A stretch of DNA of 64,000 nt, taken from contig JBAXAB010000001.1 of NCBI GenBank assembly GCA_037142735.1, positions 62,001 through 126,000 on the forward strand, given 5' to 3'. The notes under the pieces were generated by a model. That model did no database searches. It had not been told where the DNA came from and saw nothing but the letters and a program-made list of their open reading frames with translations. The DNA comes from JBAXAB01 sp037142735 (GTDB lineage Bacteria; Patescibacteriota; Minisyncoccia; Phycocordibacterales; CAIZLB01). The position numbers and the translations under genes are program-made. Positions 32,866 through 41,343 of the stretch are shown in pieces (positions within the stretch are counted from its first letter, which is position 1; every line of letters begins with the position of its first letter).

Positions 32866-33342
32866 ATGAAAACACCCCTCAACTTCATCGAAACCCACGC
32901 TTACACGCTCGCCATCACGATCGGAGGAAGCGTCATCGCCTGCATCCTCATCGGATGCGTGATGCTCCGGCAAGCCTATATCAAGGCGCAAAGTGCAAAG
33001 CGCGCCCGCAAGGACGAGCTGGACACAGAAACCGCCGTCTGCGCGGAGCTGCGATACCCAATGCTTCGCGACTCTTACCGCAAAGCGGTCAGCACCAGGC
33101 GACGGTTCGACACCAAATCCCCGATCGCCGACGAGATGTACAACCATCTCAGCGACATCCGGTTCGCGTTCTTCGAAGGAGTCGCTCGCCTCATCGGGCG
33201 AGGGGCACCACTCTACGTAGACAAATTCCCTCGCGGAGTGTGTCACGTGATCTGGAACACGCTCTTCGGTTGGACCATCCTCCTCACCGGCTGGCTTCAC
33301 CTCGTTGAAGTCGCCCGGGCGAAGGAGGTCCAAGCGAGCTGA
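32866..33342 (+). CDS. Two-helix membrane protein behind promoter-leader repeat 1
   Basis: 158 aa, not recognised. First hydrophobic segment about residues 13-35, second about 128-148; between them a basic, helical, probably cytoplasmic or external domain with paired arginines (RKAVSTRRRFDTKSPIADEMYNHLSDIRFAFFEG). Visibly G+C-rich compared with aspS. Start fixed by the shared leader, which ends at this ATG. Own terminator at 33357-33410. Its leader twin drives a secreted barrel-like protein (48079-48804) with no similarity to this one. Confidence 0.75.
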   Translation: MKTPLNFIETHAYTLAITIGGSVIACILIGCVMLRQAYIKAQSAKRARKDELDTETAVCAELRYPMLRDSYRKAVSTRRRFDTKSPIADEMYNHLSDIRFAFFEGVARLIGRGAPLYVDKFPRGVCHVIWNTLFGWTILLTGWLHLVEVARAKEVQAS

Positions 33343-33356
33343 GAGCAGATCGTCCT

Positions 33357-33410
33357 GGAAAACCCAAAGCCGTCAGGCGCAAGTACCCACTCTTGCCCTG
33401 GCGGTTTTCC
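33357..33410 (+). terminator. Terminator of the 32866-33342 gene
   Basis: GGAAAACC (33357-33364) pairs with GGTTTTCC (33403-33410), inner CAGG.../CCTGG and GCAAG/CTTGC, followed by TTTTG. Confidence 0.8.
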
Positions 33411-33456
33411 TTTTGTATACATAATTTATTTTAAGTGACAGCATTTTAAAAACGAA

Positions 33457-33486
33457 CACCCGGCCCTTCGTGAGAAATGCCGGGTG
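33457..33486 (-). terminator. Terminator of the prepilin-like gene
   Basis: CACCCGGC (33457-33464) with GCCGGGTG (33479-33486); in the minus orientation followed by TTCGTTTTT. Confidence 0.8.
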
Positions 33487-33531
33487 GTGTGAGTTTGATG
33501 GACGCTTGTGAAGCTGCCGGTCGCCGCCGAG

Positions 33532-33945
33532 TTAGTTGTAGGGCGACCAGAAGCTTGCGGCTGCGGGAGTGTCCTTCGTGACGTCGGCGAACGCTTCGAC
33601 GGTTGCAGACGAAACCTTTGCATGTCGGGTTCCGACGGGCAAGGTGATCGCATGACCGAGGATGTCCACGCCGCCGCTCGAGTAGAGACGCGTGCCGGGT
33701 TTGAGGTAGGCCTGGACGTCCATCCACTTGGGGATGACGCCAGGTTCCTTCGCCGCGAGGGCGTATTGGTCGGCAGCGATGTCAACGAGCCGCAGCTCTT
33801 CGATCGTCATGTTCGCCTGCGAACGCTTGCGGCCACGCAGCCAGTTCGGGACGGCGATGGCGGCGAGCAGGGCGATGATCGCGACGACGATCATGATTTC
33901 AACGAGCGTAAAGCCCGTGCGTTTGGTGTTCAGTTTACGGAGCAT
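33532..33945 (-). CDS. Type IV prepilin / pseudopilin-like protein
   Basis: 137 aa. The N-terminus MLRKLNTKRTGFTLVEIMIVV is a textbook type III signal: basic leader, G|F cleavage site and glutamate at +5, then a hydrophobic helix (about residues 11-32). The following RKRSQANMTIEELRLVDIAADQYALA and the short globular tail resemble the many small pseudopilins found in Verrucomicrobia and relatives; that resemblance is from memory, not from a search. Start chosen at 33945, right after a C/A-rich leader. No pilus assembly genes are in the window. One 60-base line (33541-33600) is 40/60 G+C, far above the core genes. Confidence 0.85.
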   Translation of the reverse strand: MLRKLNTKRTGFTLVEIMIVVAIIALLAAIAVPNWLRGRKRSQANMTIEELRLVDIAADQYALAAKEPGVIPKWMDVQAYLKPGTRLYSSGGVDILGHAITLPVGTRHAKVSSATVEAFADVTKDTPAAASFWSPYN

Positions 33946-34008
33946 GGTGTGTTGTTTGGTGTTGGTTTGATGTTGCGTTGCAGAACGCAGCCAATGCCGT
34001 GAGGCGCT

Positions 34009-34127
34009 GGTTGCGGAATAAAGACAATATAAAAATACAGGCTTTATTCCGCAACCATTCACATATGTGTCCATCAATATTTAAGGAACAATTTATTAAA
34101 AATTATCACAGATGTGGGTAAAGTCAA
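34009..34127 (-). promoter_or_regulatory. Promoter and 15-bp hairpin leader of the prepilin gene
   Basis: Minus-strand TTGACT (34122-34127), 16-base spacer, TAATTT (34100-34105). The leader of about 150 bases holds a perfect 15-bp stem, GGTTGCGGAATAAAG (34009-34023) with CTTTATTCCGCAACC (34042-34056), 18-base loop. GGTTGCGGAA also appears just after the stem of the repeat leaders at 32.8 and 48.8 kb. Confidence 0.7.
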
Positions 34128-34186
34128 GTGTGTTGTAACCAGTACACAGGGTAAAAAATAAAGGATCAAGAAAACAATAACAAAAA

Positions 34187-34408
34187 CTATAACCCCCCTA
34201 CCGATTTAATCTGATCAAAACTACTAAGAAAATTTGGAATGGCGAAGAGTAAACCTATTAATGGCAACACAACTGCAAGTACAGTCACAACAAAAGCCCA
34301 CCATATATATTTTCGAGTTTTTTCTACAGATACGTAGATCTTCTCAATTTTTTCTTCGAGAGTGGCAAGACGGGATTCGATGGTAGAGTTAGGCTGTGTA
34401 GAATTCAT
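34187..34408 (-). CDS. Small membrane protein with coiled-coil N-terminus
   Basis: 73 aa, not recognised. Residues about 8-32 (TIESRLATLEEKIEKIYVSVEKTRKY) form a short amphipathic coil, then a membrane helix (about 36-60) and a short tail. Core-like composition. It lies 31 bp after the histidine kinase gene on the same strand and could be its last co-transcribed partner. Confidence 0.65.
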   Translation of the reverse strand: MNSTQPNSTIESRLATLEEKIEKIYVSVEKTRKYIWWAFVVTVLAVVLPLIGLLFAIPNFLSSFDQIKSVGGL

Positions 34409-34439
34409 GTGATTATTTTAACATATTTTTTTGGGAAAT

Positions 34440-36068
34440 CTAAGAATTTACCATATCAAGTTCTATAAAGAAACTAGCCCCCTTACCAACCCCTTCAGAT
34501 TCAGCCCATACCCTACCATTATGAGCTTCAACCATTTTTTTAGCTACATAGAGGCCCAGACCTGTACCCATAATGTTAGTTTTTGATGCACCAGGTGCCC
34601 TAGTAAATTTTTCGAACAATCTTGGTAACACATCCGGATTGATTCCAACACCGGTATCAGAAATCGTAATCAATATTTTGTTATTCGGGCTCTTGTTCAA
34701 CCACACATGTATAGACCCCTTCGGTGTGTATTTAATTGAATTGTCTATTATGTTGCCTATGACCTGTTTAATTTTTCCTTGATCAGCATTCACTGTAAAG
34801 TTACAGTTGGGCTCATAATTGAAATCAATTGATAAATTTGCTCTTTCCAAATTCGGTCTTAATTCAGTAATAACAGTTGCTACCAATTCTTTCATATCAA
34901 ATTGGCTGAAGTCATACTGCATTCTTCCTTGTTCAATTCTAGAAACATCTAAGTAATCACCCACTACTATCACCAAATCTTGAGTCGACTTAAATATCTT
35001 ATCTACAGCGTCACGTACACTGTCTTGTATAGCTCCAAAATCATTATCTAGAAGCATAGACGCGTAGCCTTTTACAGCAGTTAACGGACCCCTTAATTGG
35101 TGACTAGCCAAAGAAACGAATTCTGATTTTTGCTGATCAAGTTCTTTGAGGTGTATATTGGCTTGTTCCAAGTCGTTTGCTAACGATTCGATTTTTTCTC
35201 TATTCTTAATTTCTTTTTGAACGTTTTTTATAAGGAAATATCCTATTAAGAGAGTAAACGCAAAAAGTATTATATTACCTAGTCGTTCATTAAACGATTC
35301 ACTGGCAAATATTTTTACAAATACAAATATCCATAACAGAAATGTAAGTATTTCAGTTGCAATAACTCTCACGCTGAACAGGTGATACTTCATAATTGCA
35401 TAAGAAATAGAAACGATCATGACGACCACACCCACTTGCCCCATCCAGTTTAATTCAAAGTAGCCTATATAAGGCAGAAACATATTTGTAGTTAAAGCAA
35501 TCGACGTCGAAAACAACGTGCCTATAAAAATCCACATTATCTGTCTATGTACAACATCTTGAGATTGTTTCCATTTTTTAAAAAGAATTAAGTAGCTAGA
35601 TCCAAAACAAATAATTTGATAGAGGACAAAAAACGTGTGGCCAACTAAATTAAATTTAATGATATTTTCAGACTTAGACATTAAATTAACTCCTTCTATC
35701 AGATAGCCTGGAATGCTTGTAACAACCAAAATTGCAATAAAAAATAATGGCAATAAAAACTTTTCTGTGTAGGTCAACTTGTAAGACCTGTCTGGAAACG
35801 TGCAACATAAATACAAAAATATAAACGGTATTACATCAGCAGAAAGATAGAGAAGTTTTGAGAAAAACAACGCAGAAATATTATCAATTGCACCTCTATA
35901 GAAAAAAATACTTATTCCCCAACCGGCCACTGAAAGAGTTAACAATAAGAAGAAGAGATTACTTACCTCCCTTCTGTTTCGAGAGTAAATGATGAGACCG
36001 TAAATTAAGTTCGCAAGAGCGATTAATATAATCAGTACATTTATTGAATCTAATTTAAAGAATATCAT
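34440..36068 (-). CDS. Sensor histidine kinase with multi-pass N-terminal domain
   Basis: 542 aa. About eight hydrophobic segments fill residues 5-285, resembling the 7TM-type sensor domain of histidine kinases. A coiled linker leads to HisKA with the phospho-acceptor in LASHQLRGPLTAVKGYASML (about residue 325), then the ATPase with VIGNIIDNSIKYTPKG, ISDTGVGINPD and GTGLGLYVAKKMVEAH. All boxes are intact. No response regulator is adjacent. Its start overlaps the end of the reductase-like gene by 14 bases, so the two are translationally coupled and possibly linked in function. Confidence 0.9.
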   Translation of the reverse strand: MIFFKLDSINVLIILIALANLIYGLIIYSRNRREVSNLFFLLLTLSVAGWGISIFFYRGAIDNISALFFSKLLYLSADVIPFIFLYLCCTFPDRSYKLTYTEKFLLPLFFIAILVVTSIPGYLIEGVNLMSKSENIIKFNLVGHTFFVLYQIICFGSSYLILFKKWKQSQDVVHRQIMWIFIGTLFSTSIALTTNMFLPYIGYFELNWMGQVGVVVMIVSISYAIMKYHLFSVRVIATEILTFLLWIFVFVKIFASESFNERLGNIILFAFTLLIGYFLIKNVQKEIKNREKIESLANDLEQANIHLKELDQQKSEFVSLASHQLRGPLTAVKGYASMLLDNDFGAIQDSVRDAVDKIFKSTQDLVIVVGDYLDVSRIEQGRMQYDFSQFDMKELVATVITELRPNLERANLSIDFNYEPNCNFTVNADQGKIKQVIGNIIDNSIKYTPKGSIHVWLNKSPNNKILITISDTGVGINPDVLPRLFEKFTRAPGASKTNIMGTGLGLYVAKKMVEAHNGRVWAESEGVGKGASFFIELDMVNS

Positions 36069-37224
36069 CAGTTGATTGAATAATTGATCTTACGGACTCA
36101 AGTTTAGCTAATGGTATTATACCCTTTCTATTTTGATATTGTCCAAGACTAAAACTTAACTTTCTGCCCATTTTAGAAACTTCATCAACAAGATCTAAGG
36201 TTGCTTTGTTTATAACATAATGTTTATCCCATTCTTCTGCAGATAAAATTAAAAGCTCAGCCATACAGCAAAAATTATCGAATTTGTTCTTCAGCCCAAA
36301 GTTAAAATGACTATCTATATTTGGTGTGTACACAACACCAGCCTCTATGGTCAAAACATCTCCTCTTTCAAGGACCTCTTCAGCAACATCTGAGGGTTGA
36401 GCATCGTCAATAATAATGGCACCAGGCTTTACTAAATCATTCGTTATTAACGCTTCAGGTGCGTTAGTGGCAGTAATTATATAATCAGCGCTATAGATAT
36501 CTTTAACTGTATTAGTAACTTTTAAATTAACCCTTGGATTAATTTCTAAAATTATTTTCTTCAAACTATCAAATAAGTGATTTTTCCTCTCCAGATCAAC
36601 CAATGTTATGTTCATACACCCGGCCCGGGCCAAAATTTGAGCAGAAGTGGAACCCACAGAACCTGTTGCGCCAACTATAGCAACCTCAATACGATCTTTG
36701 TCACTTCCAAAATATGCTGCGAGTTCAAAGAAATTTTGGGTTACATTGTAAGCTGTATACGCATGCCCGGTTGTTATATTTATATTTACCTTATCAATTA
36801 AATCTAATCCGCCCTTAGTCAATGAAGAGATAAGCCCTCCTAATCCAACGATTTTTGCCCCTTTCTTCTTCGCCAAGATTAGAGCACGGGTAATATGTTT
36901 AAGTGCTAATTTCCTATTATTTAGCATTTGCTTTGCTGTAAGCAGAACGCTAATAACCCAGCCGTTGATTTCCTTCCCATCTTTCTGGGAAGTAAGACCT
37001 GTCACTTTTGACAAAGTTACTGGCCAAAAGTGACTTAAAACAAATTTTAAAATTGATGCTGGTATAAATTTTGAAAATGGATATTTCCGAGCAAAATCAC
37101 GATGATCTCTTGGATGAACTATAAAGGCGTATGCGTATTCTTTGTTCGATATCCTTCTTTGAGGAAGGATAAGAACGAACAAGTCACCAATCGCTTGGAA
37201 AATGCTTCTAAAACTTTTTTTCAT
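36055..37224 (-). CDS. Acyl-ACP/acyl-CoA reductase-like protein (cyanobacterial AAR type)
   Basis: 389 aa. The middle (GAKIVGLGGLISSL, then INITTGHAYTAYNVTQ) and the Rossmann loop VAIVGATGSVGSTSAQILARAG match by eye the layout of long-chain acyl-ACP reductase. In that family a catalytic cysteine lies in FACFAE; here FCCMAE has cysteine at the same place (about residue 320). Such enzymes reduce acyl-ACP or acyl-CoA to fatty aldehyde with NADPH. The N-terminal 100 residues are less conserved. Set between a PlsC-like acyltransferase and a histidine kinase, it may make or modify a lipid or lipid signal. Substrate unknown. Confidence 0.75.
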   Translation of the reverse strand: MKKSFRSIFQAIGDLFVLILPQRRISNKEYAYAFIVHPRDHRDFARKYPFSKFIPASILKFVLSHFWPVTLSKVTGLTSQKDGKEINGWVISVLLTAKQMLNNRKLALKHITRALILAKKKGAKIVGLGGLISSLTKGGLDLIDKVNINITTGHAYTAYNVTQNFFELAAYFGSDKDRIEVAIVGATGSVGSTSAQILARAGCMNITLVDLERKNHLFDSLKKIILEINPRVNLKVTNTVKDIYSADYIITATNAPEALITNDLVKPGAIIIDDAQPSDVAEEVLERGDVLTIEAGVVYTPNIDSHFNFGLKNKFDNFCCMAELLILSAEEWDKHYVINKATLDLVDEVSKMGRKLSFSLGQYQNRKGIIPLAKLESVRSIIQSTDDIL

Positions 37225-37248
37225 TTAACGTCTATTCTAGCTTATAAA

Positions 37249-37944
37249 TTATATAAAGTCTTGTGGTCTTTCTGATAATTTTGCAGTATTTATTTTTATC
37301 CTTTCTGTTTCCATCTTGTAATAGTCAAGAATTGAAGTGTGTTTTTCATTATCAAATTTTAAATAAATTGGCTCACCAAAGGTTACTGTAATCTTTCTCT
37401 TTCTACTAAAAAATTCTTTAAATGAAATTCGAAAAGCCCCACTAATAAAAACAGGTATCAGGGGACTGCATGTAGACTCCGACAAATATGCAACCCCACC
37501 CTTAAATTCCTTAAGCTTACCATCTTTTGTTATACCACCCTCTGGAAATATACAAATAGATAAGCCTTTATCTATAAACTCTTTGTGTGCTTTTAACGAT
37601 TTAGAGTAATCTTGTTTACCAACTTCAACAGGATATGCGCCCCAGATCTTAAAAAAGGTACTACCGTAAAAAATTTGTCTGAGTCCTGAATTGATATAAA
37701 AACTCTTTTCTCTAGAAGTATAGAATAATGGAAAAAACCTAGAAAAAAATGGGAGTGCAGCTGTTAATATTATTGGATCCATCTCAGAAGTGTGGTTACT
37801 TGAGAATATAACAGGGGAAGAGATATTCCTAAAATTATTTAGGCCCTCAATTTTAAAGTTGACAAACAACAGCAATGTAGCCCTCACAGGAATCCACATT
37901 AAAGTTTGAAGTATCCAAGGTATAAGGATTCGCGGCTTCAACAT
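37249..37944 (-). CDS. plsC: 1-acyl-glycerol-3-phosphate acyltransferase-like protein
   Basis: 231 aa. The acyltransferase HX4D motif is SSNHTSEMDPIIL (about residue 50), and the glycerol-phosphate-binding motif FPEGGITKDGKLKEFKGG (about residue 135) follows; VEVGKQDYSKSLKAH and IPVFISGAF fit the family. It probably acylates a lyso-phospholipid or related alcohol. It is 24 bp upstream of the reductase-like gene on the same strand. CPR genomes usually lack fatty-acid synthesis, so the acyl donor may be scavenged. Confidence 0.87.
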   Translation of the reverse strand: MLKPRILIPWILQTLMWIPVRATLLLFVNFKIEGLNNFRNISSPVIFSSNHTSEMDPIILTAALPFFSRFFPLFYTSREKSFYINSGLRQIFYGSTFFKIWGAYPVEVGKQDYSKSLKAHKEFIDKGLSICIFPEGGITKDGKLKEFKGGVAYLSESTCSPLIPVFISGAFRISFKEFFSRKRKITVTFGEPIYLKFDNEKHTSILDYYKMETERIKINTAKLSERPQDFI

Positions 37945-38003
37945 ATTGAATATTTATGTACCACTATTATGGCATAAATATTAGTTTTCTTCAATCCCCC
38001 ACC

Positions 38004-38498
38004 CTACGCTCTCGACGAATACATCAGCGCGAAAACGGCCACAATCAGCATAATCACCGTCCCAGCGGCCGAAGCGACAAACACTTCGACAGACGAAGAT
38101 AGGTGGTAAAAATCGGGCAATCCTAATGTCTGAAAAATTAGAACCAAAGATTCTGCAACTAAACCGAGGGAAAGAAAAACTGAATCCAATATTTTATGTA
38201 ATCCCCTTCTACTAATCTCGTACCCGATCAAGCGTTGAATAATGTAAAACATAAAAATATACACTACGAGGAAAAAACCGACTCTGTTCGTAGACGAACC
38301 TTCAAAAAAACCTTTTGGGAAAGCATCCACAAATATACCCCAATGTGTAAATGCCTGATACATCATCACCGCGGGAAAAAATGACAACATAAGACTATAT
38401 AAAATTTTCCTGCCTTTAAAAAAAGCTAAAAGTGTCATGACCACTATGACAATACCCAGAGTTAAATTTTCAGGAATGACACTGAGAATGTTTGACAT
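38004..38498 (-). CDS. Multi-pass membrane protein of unknown function
   Basis: 164 aa with about five hydrophobic segments (near residues 10-26, 30-50, 70-90, 105-130 and 135-160). A faint likeness to CvpA-type proteins is not enough for a call. Core-like composition. It stands alone between the lipid operon and dnaJ. Confidence 0.6.
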   Translation of the reverse strand: MSNILSVIPENLTLGIVIVVMTLLAFFKGRKILYSLMLSFFPAVMMYQAFTHWGIFVDAFPKGFFEGSSTNRVGFFLVVYIFMFYIIQRLIGYEISRRGLHKILDSVFLSLGLVAESLVLIFQTLGLPDFYHLSSSVEVFVASAAGTVIMLIVAVFALMYSSRA

Positions 38499-38613
38499 TA
38501 GAAAAATTATAGCATGACAACCTTACTTTTTTATACCTGGCTGTGTACAAAAAATCTATATTTCACAAAAAAAATATTGAATAAAATTCACGACGTATTT
38601 TATAAAAGCATTT

Positions 38614-39723
38614 TTACAACCCTTCTCTCTTCAAGTCTTCCAATAAGGCCTTAGCATTTTTTGAAAGCTTATTTGGTATCTCTACTGCAATTTTTAGCAT
38701 CAAGTCTCCACGCTTTGGACCTGCACCAATTATAAATCCACGATTTTTTACACGTAACACTTCACCATGACTCACACCAGATGGAACCGATACGGTGACA
38801 GGTCCGTCAACGGTTTCAATTTGTTTGTCGGCCCCTAGTAACGCATCACTAATCTTAATTTTTAAATCACCAATAATATTATGTCCTTCTTTTTTAAAAT
38901 GAGCGTTCTTTGGCACATGAATACGAATAAATAAATCACCAGTGGCCCCACCACTTATCGCCTCTCCGGCGCCAGTCAGACGAACTGCTTCACCATCTTC
39001 AACTCCAGCCGGAATGTGAACATTAATCTCTTCTTTTTTGTGTTCAATCCCGCTGCCTTTACATTGCTTACACTTTTCTTTTGGTACTTGTCCCATTCCA
39101 AGACATACTTCACATTGACGATTAACCGCGATTGATCCAAAAATAGACTGGCGGACATCTTTGATATTTCCTTTACCTTTACAGTTATCACATGTTTTCA
39201 TTTCGGTTCCAGGTTCGTTACCAGCACCTTTACAATGAGTACACTTTGAATCCTTGTGGACCAAGATTTTTTTGTCGACACCGTATACAGAGTCTTTAAA
39301 GGTAATCTCTACATCCACTGCAATGTCTTCCCCCCGGCGAGTCTTACCTCGTCCTCCCCCTCCGCGTCCTCCGCCAAACATTCCACCAAATAAATCTCCT
39401 AAATCAAATCCATATCCCTCTTCTCCACCACTAAAGCCATTTTGAAAACCACTAAAATCAAAACCTCCGAAACCTGCTCCTCCTTGTCCACCGAAACCAC
39501 TTGCCCCACCTTGCCCTCCTGCTGAACCAAATTGATCATAATGAGCACGTTTAGTATCGTCTGATAATACAGAATAAGCTTCACTCGCCTCTTTAAACTT
39601 TGCAGCATCTCCCCCGTTCTTGTCTGGGTGATGTTGATGCGCTAATTTACGAAACGCTTTTTTAATTTCATCAGATGTGGCAGTTTTTGAAACTCCTAAA
39701 ATTTTGTAATAATCTTTTGGCAT
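38614..39723 (-). CDS. dnaJ: Chaperone protein DnaJ
   Basis: 369 aa full-length type I Hsp40. J domain with HPD in RKLAHQHHPDKNGGD (residues about 26-35), a long G/F-rich linker (about 70-120), the zinc-binding region with four CxxCxGxG-type repeats starting CTHCKGAGNEPG, CDNCKGKG, CEVCLGMG and CKQCKGSG, and the C-terminal substrate-binding domain. Stimulates DnaK, whose gene is 3 kb away. Follows metG by 4 bp on the same strand. Confidence 0.96.
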   Translation of the reverse strand: MPKDYYKILGVSKTATSDEIKKAFRKLAHQHHPDKNGGDAAKFKEASEAYSVLSDDTKRAHYDQFGSAGGQGGASGFGGQGGAGFGGFDFSGFQNGFSGGEEGYGFDLGDLFGGMFGGGRGGGGRGKTRRGEDIAVDVEITFKDSVYGVDKKILVHKDSKCTHCKGAGNEPGTEMKTCDNCKGKGNIKDVRQSIFGSIAVNRQCEVCLGMGQVPKEKCKQCKGSGIEHKKEEINVHIPAGVEDGEAVRLTGAGEAISGGATGDLFIRIHVPKNAHFKKEGHNIIGDLKIKISDALLGADKQIETVDGPVTVSVPSGVSHGEVLRVKNRGFIIGAGPKRGDLMLKIAVEIPNKLSKNAKALLEDLKREGL

Positions 39724-39727
39724 AGTG

Positions 39728-41167
39728 TTATTGTATTTTTGGGAATAAAGGTGCAGATGGTTTCTTATTTGTTTTTATGCATTCAAGAATAGCCCCACTT
39801 GTCGTAGGTAATAATACTGATAACATAAGAGAAATCTTCGACAGTCTTCCTATGTATTCTGTAAGTAATCCTTTGGCTTTATTTTCATCAATTTTAACCA
39901 ACTTGAAAGGTTCAGTCTCTGAAATTGCTACATCTAATGCCCCTATCTCGGCCCACACTAGTTCACACGCTAGATCCATTCGATAAGAAGACATGTGATC
40001 ATGCCATTCTTGTGGGATAGTTATTTTTGAAGTATCAACTGGGCTTTCAAGATATTTTTCTGCCATAGTCATGAGGCGTGAAGTTAAATTTCCAAGACCG
40101 TTCACTAAATGACTTTCGTATGCCTGTGCAAAAGAAGCAGCGGTCATAGGTGATCCGTCCAAAGGATGAATATGTCTAAGAACATAGTAACGCAAAGCAT
40201 CAGTCCCATATTTTTCAATTAATTCTAGCGGATCAATAACGTTACCCAATGTTTTAGACATTTTAACCCCGCCCTCACCCATCACAAATCCATTTACAAT
40301 TATTTTATTTGATCCAGGAAGTCCAGCAGCCCACAACATTGCCTGCCAAATAGCAGCCTGTTGTTTCAAGTTATCTTGACCACAATATTGGAGAGGCGTA
40401 CCCTTCATCCAATATTTTTCAAATTTCTCCATGTCATTTGGCCAATCTAACGCTGTAATATAGTTAACGAGCGCATCAAACCACACATACATCACATGTT
40501 CTGGGTCATTTGGCACGGGTACTCCCCATGACATTTTGCTTTTAAGGCGAGACACTGAGAAATCTTTAAGACCTCGTGATACGAGACTTTTAATTTCATT
40601 CATTCGGCTTTGTGGGATGACAAATTCTGGCTGACGTTCATATAGATCGAGAAGCTGCTGTTGGAAGGCCGAGAATTTAAAGAAATAATTTTCTTCATCA
40701 ATAATTTCAATCTCTAATGTAGGGTGATCGGGACAATGTCCGTTGGCCAATTCAGAATCCGTTTTTTCTAGTTCACATCCAACACAATATTTTGTCTGAT
40801 AACGCGCTTTATAAATATATCCATTATCGAACACTTTTTTCCAAAAATCTTGGGCGCCTTTAATGTGTGAGGGGTCTGTAGTGCGACTGAAATAATGCTC
40901 TGAAGTCACTCCTAATTTTTCTAATAATTTTTTAAAGTTTTCTGAACCCTGATCAACATATTCCTGGACAGGAACCCTTGCTAAAACAGAAGCGTCTTGC
41001 AGTTTCTGACCATGCTCGTCAGTTCCGGTGTTAAAAAATACGTCATAGCCCAAAGAACGTTTATAGCGAACCACCACATCAGCCCTGACGTTTTCAAGGG
41101 CATGACCGACATGAGGCTTGGCGTTCACATATGGAAGAGTCGTTGTAAGATAAAAGGTTTTTACCAT
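39728..41167 (-). CDS. metG: Methionyl-tRNA synthetase
   Basis: 479 aa class I synthetase. LPYVNAKPHVGHALENVRADVV carries the HIGH motif (HVGH); VKMSKTLGNVIDP is the KMSKS motif (about residue 295). The zinc knuckle CVGCELEKTDSELANGHCPDHP is present. The C-terminal tRNA-binding extension found in many bacteria is absent, which fits a reduced genome. Followed by dnaJ. Confidence 0.95.
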   Translation of the reverse strand: MVKTFYLTTTLPYVNAKPHVGHALENVRADVVVRYKRSLGYDVFFNTGTDEHGQKLQDASVLARVPVQEYVDQGSENFKKLLEKLGVTSEHYFSRTTDPSHIKGAQDFWKKVFDNGYIYKARYQTKYCVGCELEKTDSELANGHCPDHPTLEIEIIDEENYFFKFSAFQQQLLDLYERQPEFVIPQSRMNEIKSLVSRGLKDFSVSRLKSKMSWGVPVPNDPEHVMYVWFDALVNYITALDWPNDMEKFEKYWMKGTPLQYCGQDNLKQQAAIWQAMLWAAGLPGSNKIIVNGFVMGEGGVKMSKTLGNVIDPLELIEKYGTDALRYYVLRHIHPLDGSPMTAASFAQAYESHLVNGLGNLTSRLMTMAEKYLESPVDTSKITIPQEWHDHMSSYRMDLACELVWAEIGALDVAISETEPFKLVKIDENKAKGLLTEYIGRLSKISLMLSVLLPTTSGAILECIKTNKKPSAPLFPKIQ

Positions 41168-41251
41168 TTTTATAAGCGCTATTGTACCGTAAATCCCTTA
41201 CCCTGACTAGTCATTTATACGACATAATAGAGCCCCAAAAAGACACTCTTG

Positions 41252-41343
41252 TAGACAAAACATACTTATCGTTGTAGTATTATTATCAGACTTTAGGTTG
41301 AACTTGGCTAAGGGCATTTCATACTAATGGAACCTCCTTAGCC
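41252..41343 (+). promoter_or_regulatory. Promoter and start-codon hairpin of the 41344 gene
   Basis: TAGACA (41252-41257), 17-base spacer, TAGTAT (41275-41280). The short leader is almost entirely one hairpin: GGCTAAGG (41306-41313) with CCTTAGCC (41336-41343), inner TTCAT/ATGGAA. The 3' arm ends at the base before ATG, so folding would hold the start region. Confidence 0.7.

Noticed and set aside
33508..34002. Plus-strand frame of 164 codons opposite the prepilin gene
   Set aside because: Opposite strand encodes a clear prepilin signal; the plus frame is a by-product of G+C-rich codons.
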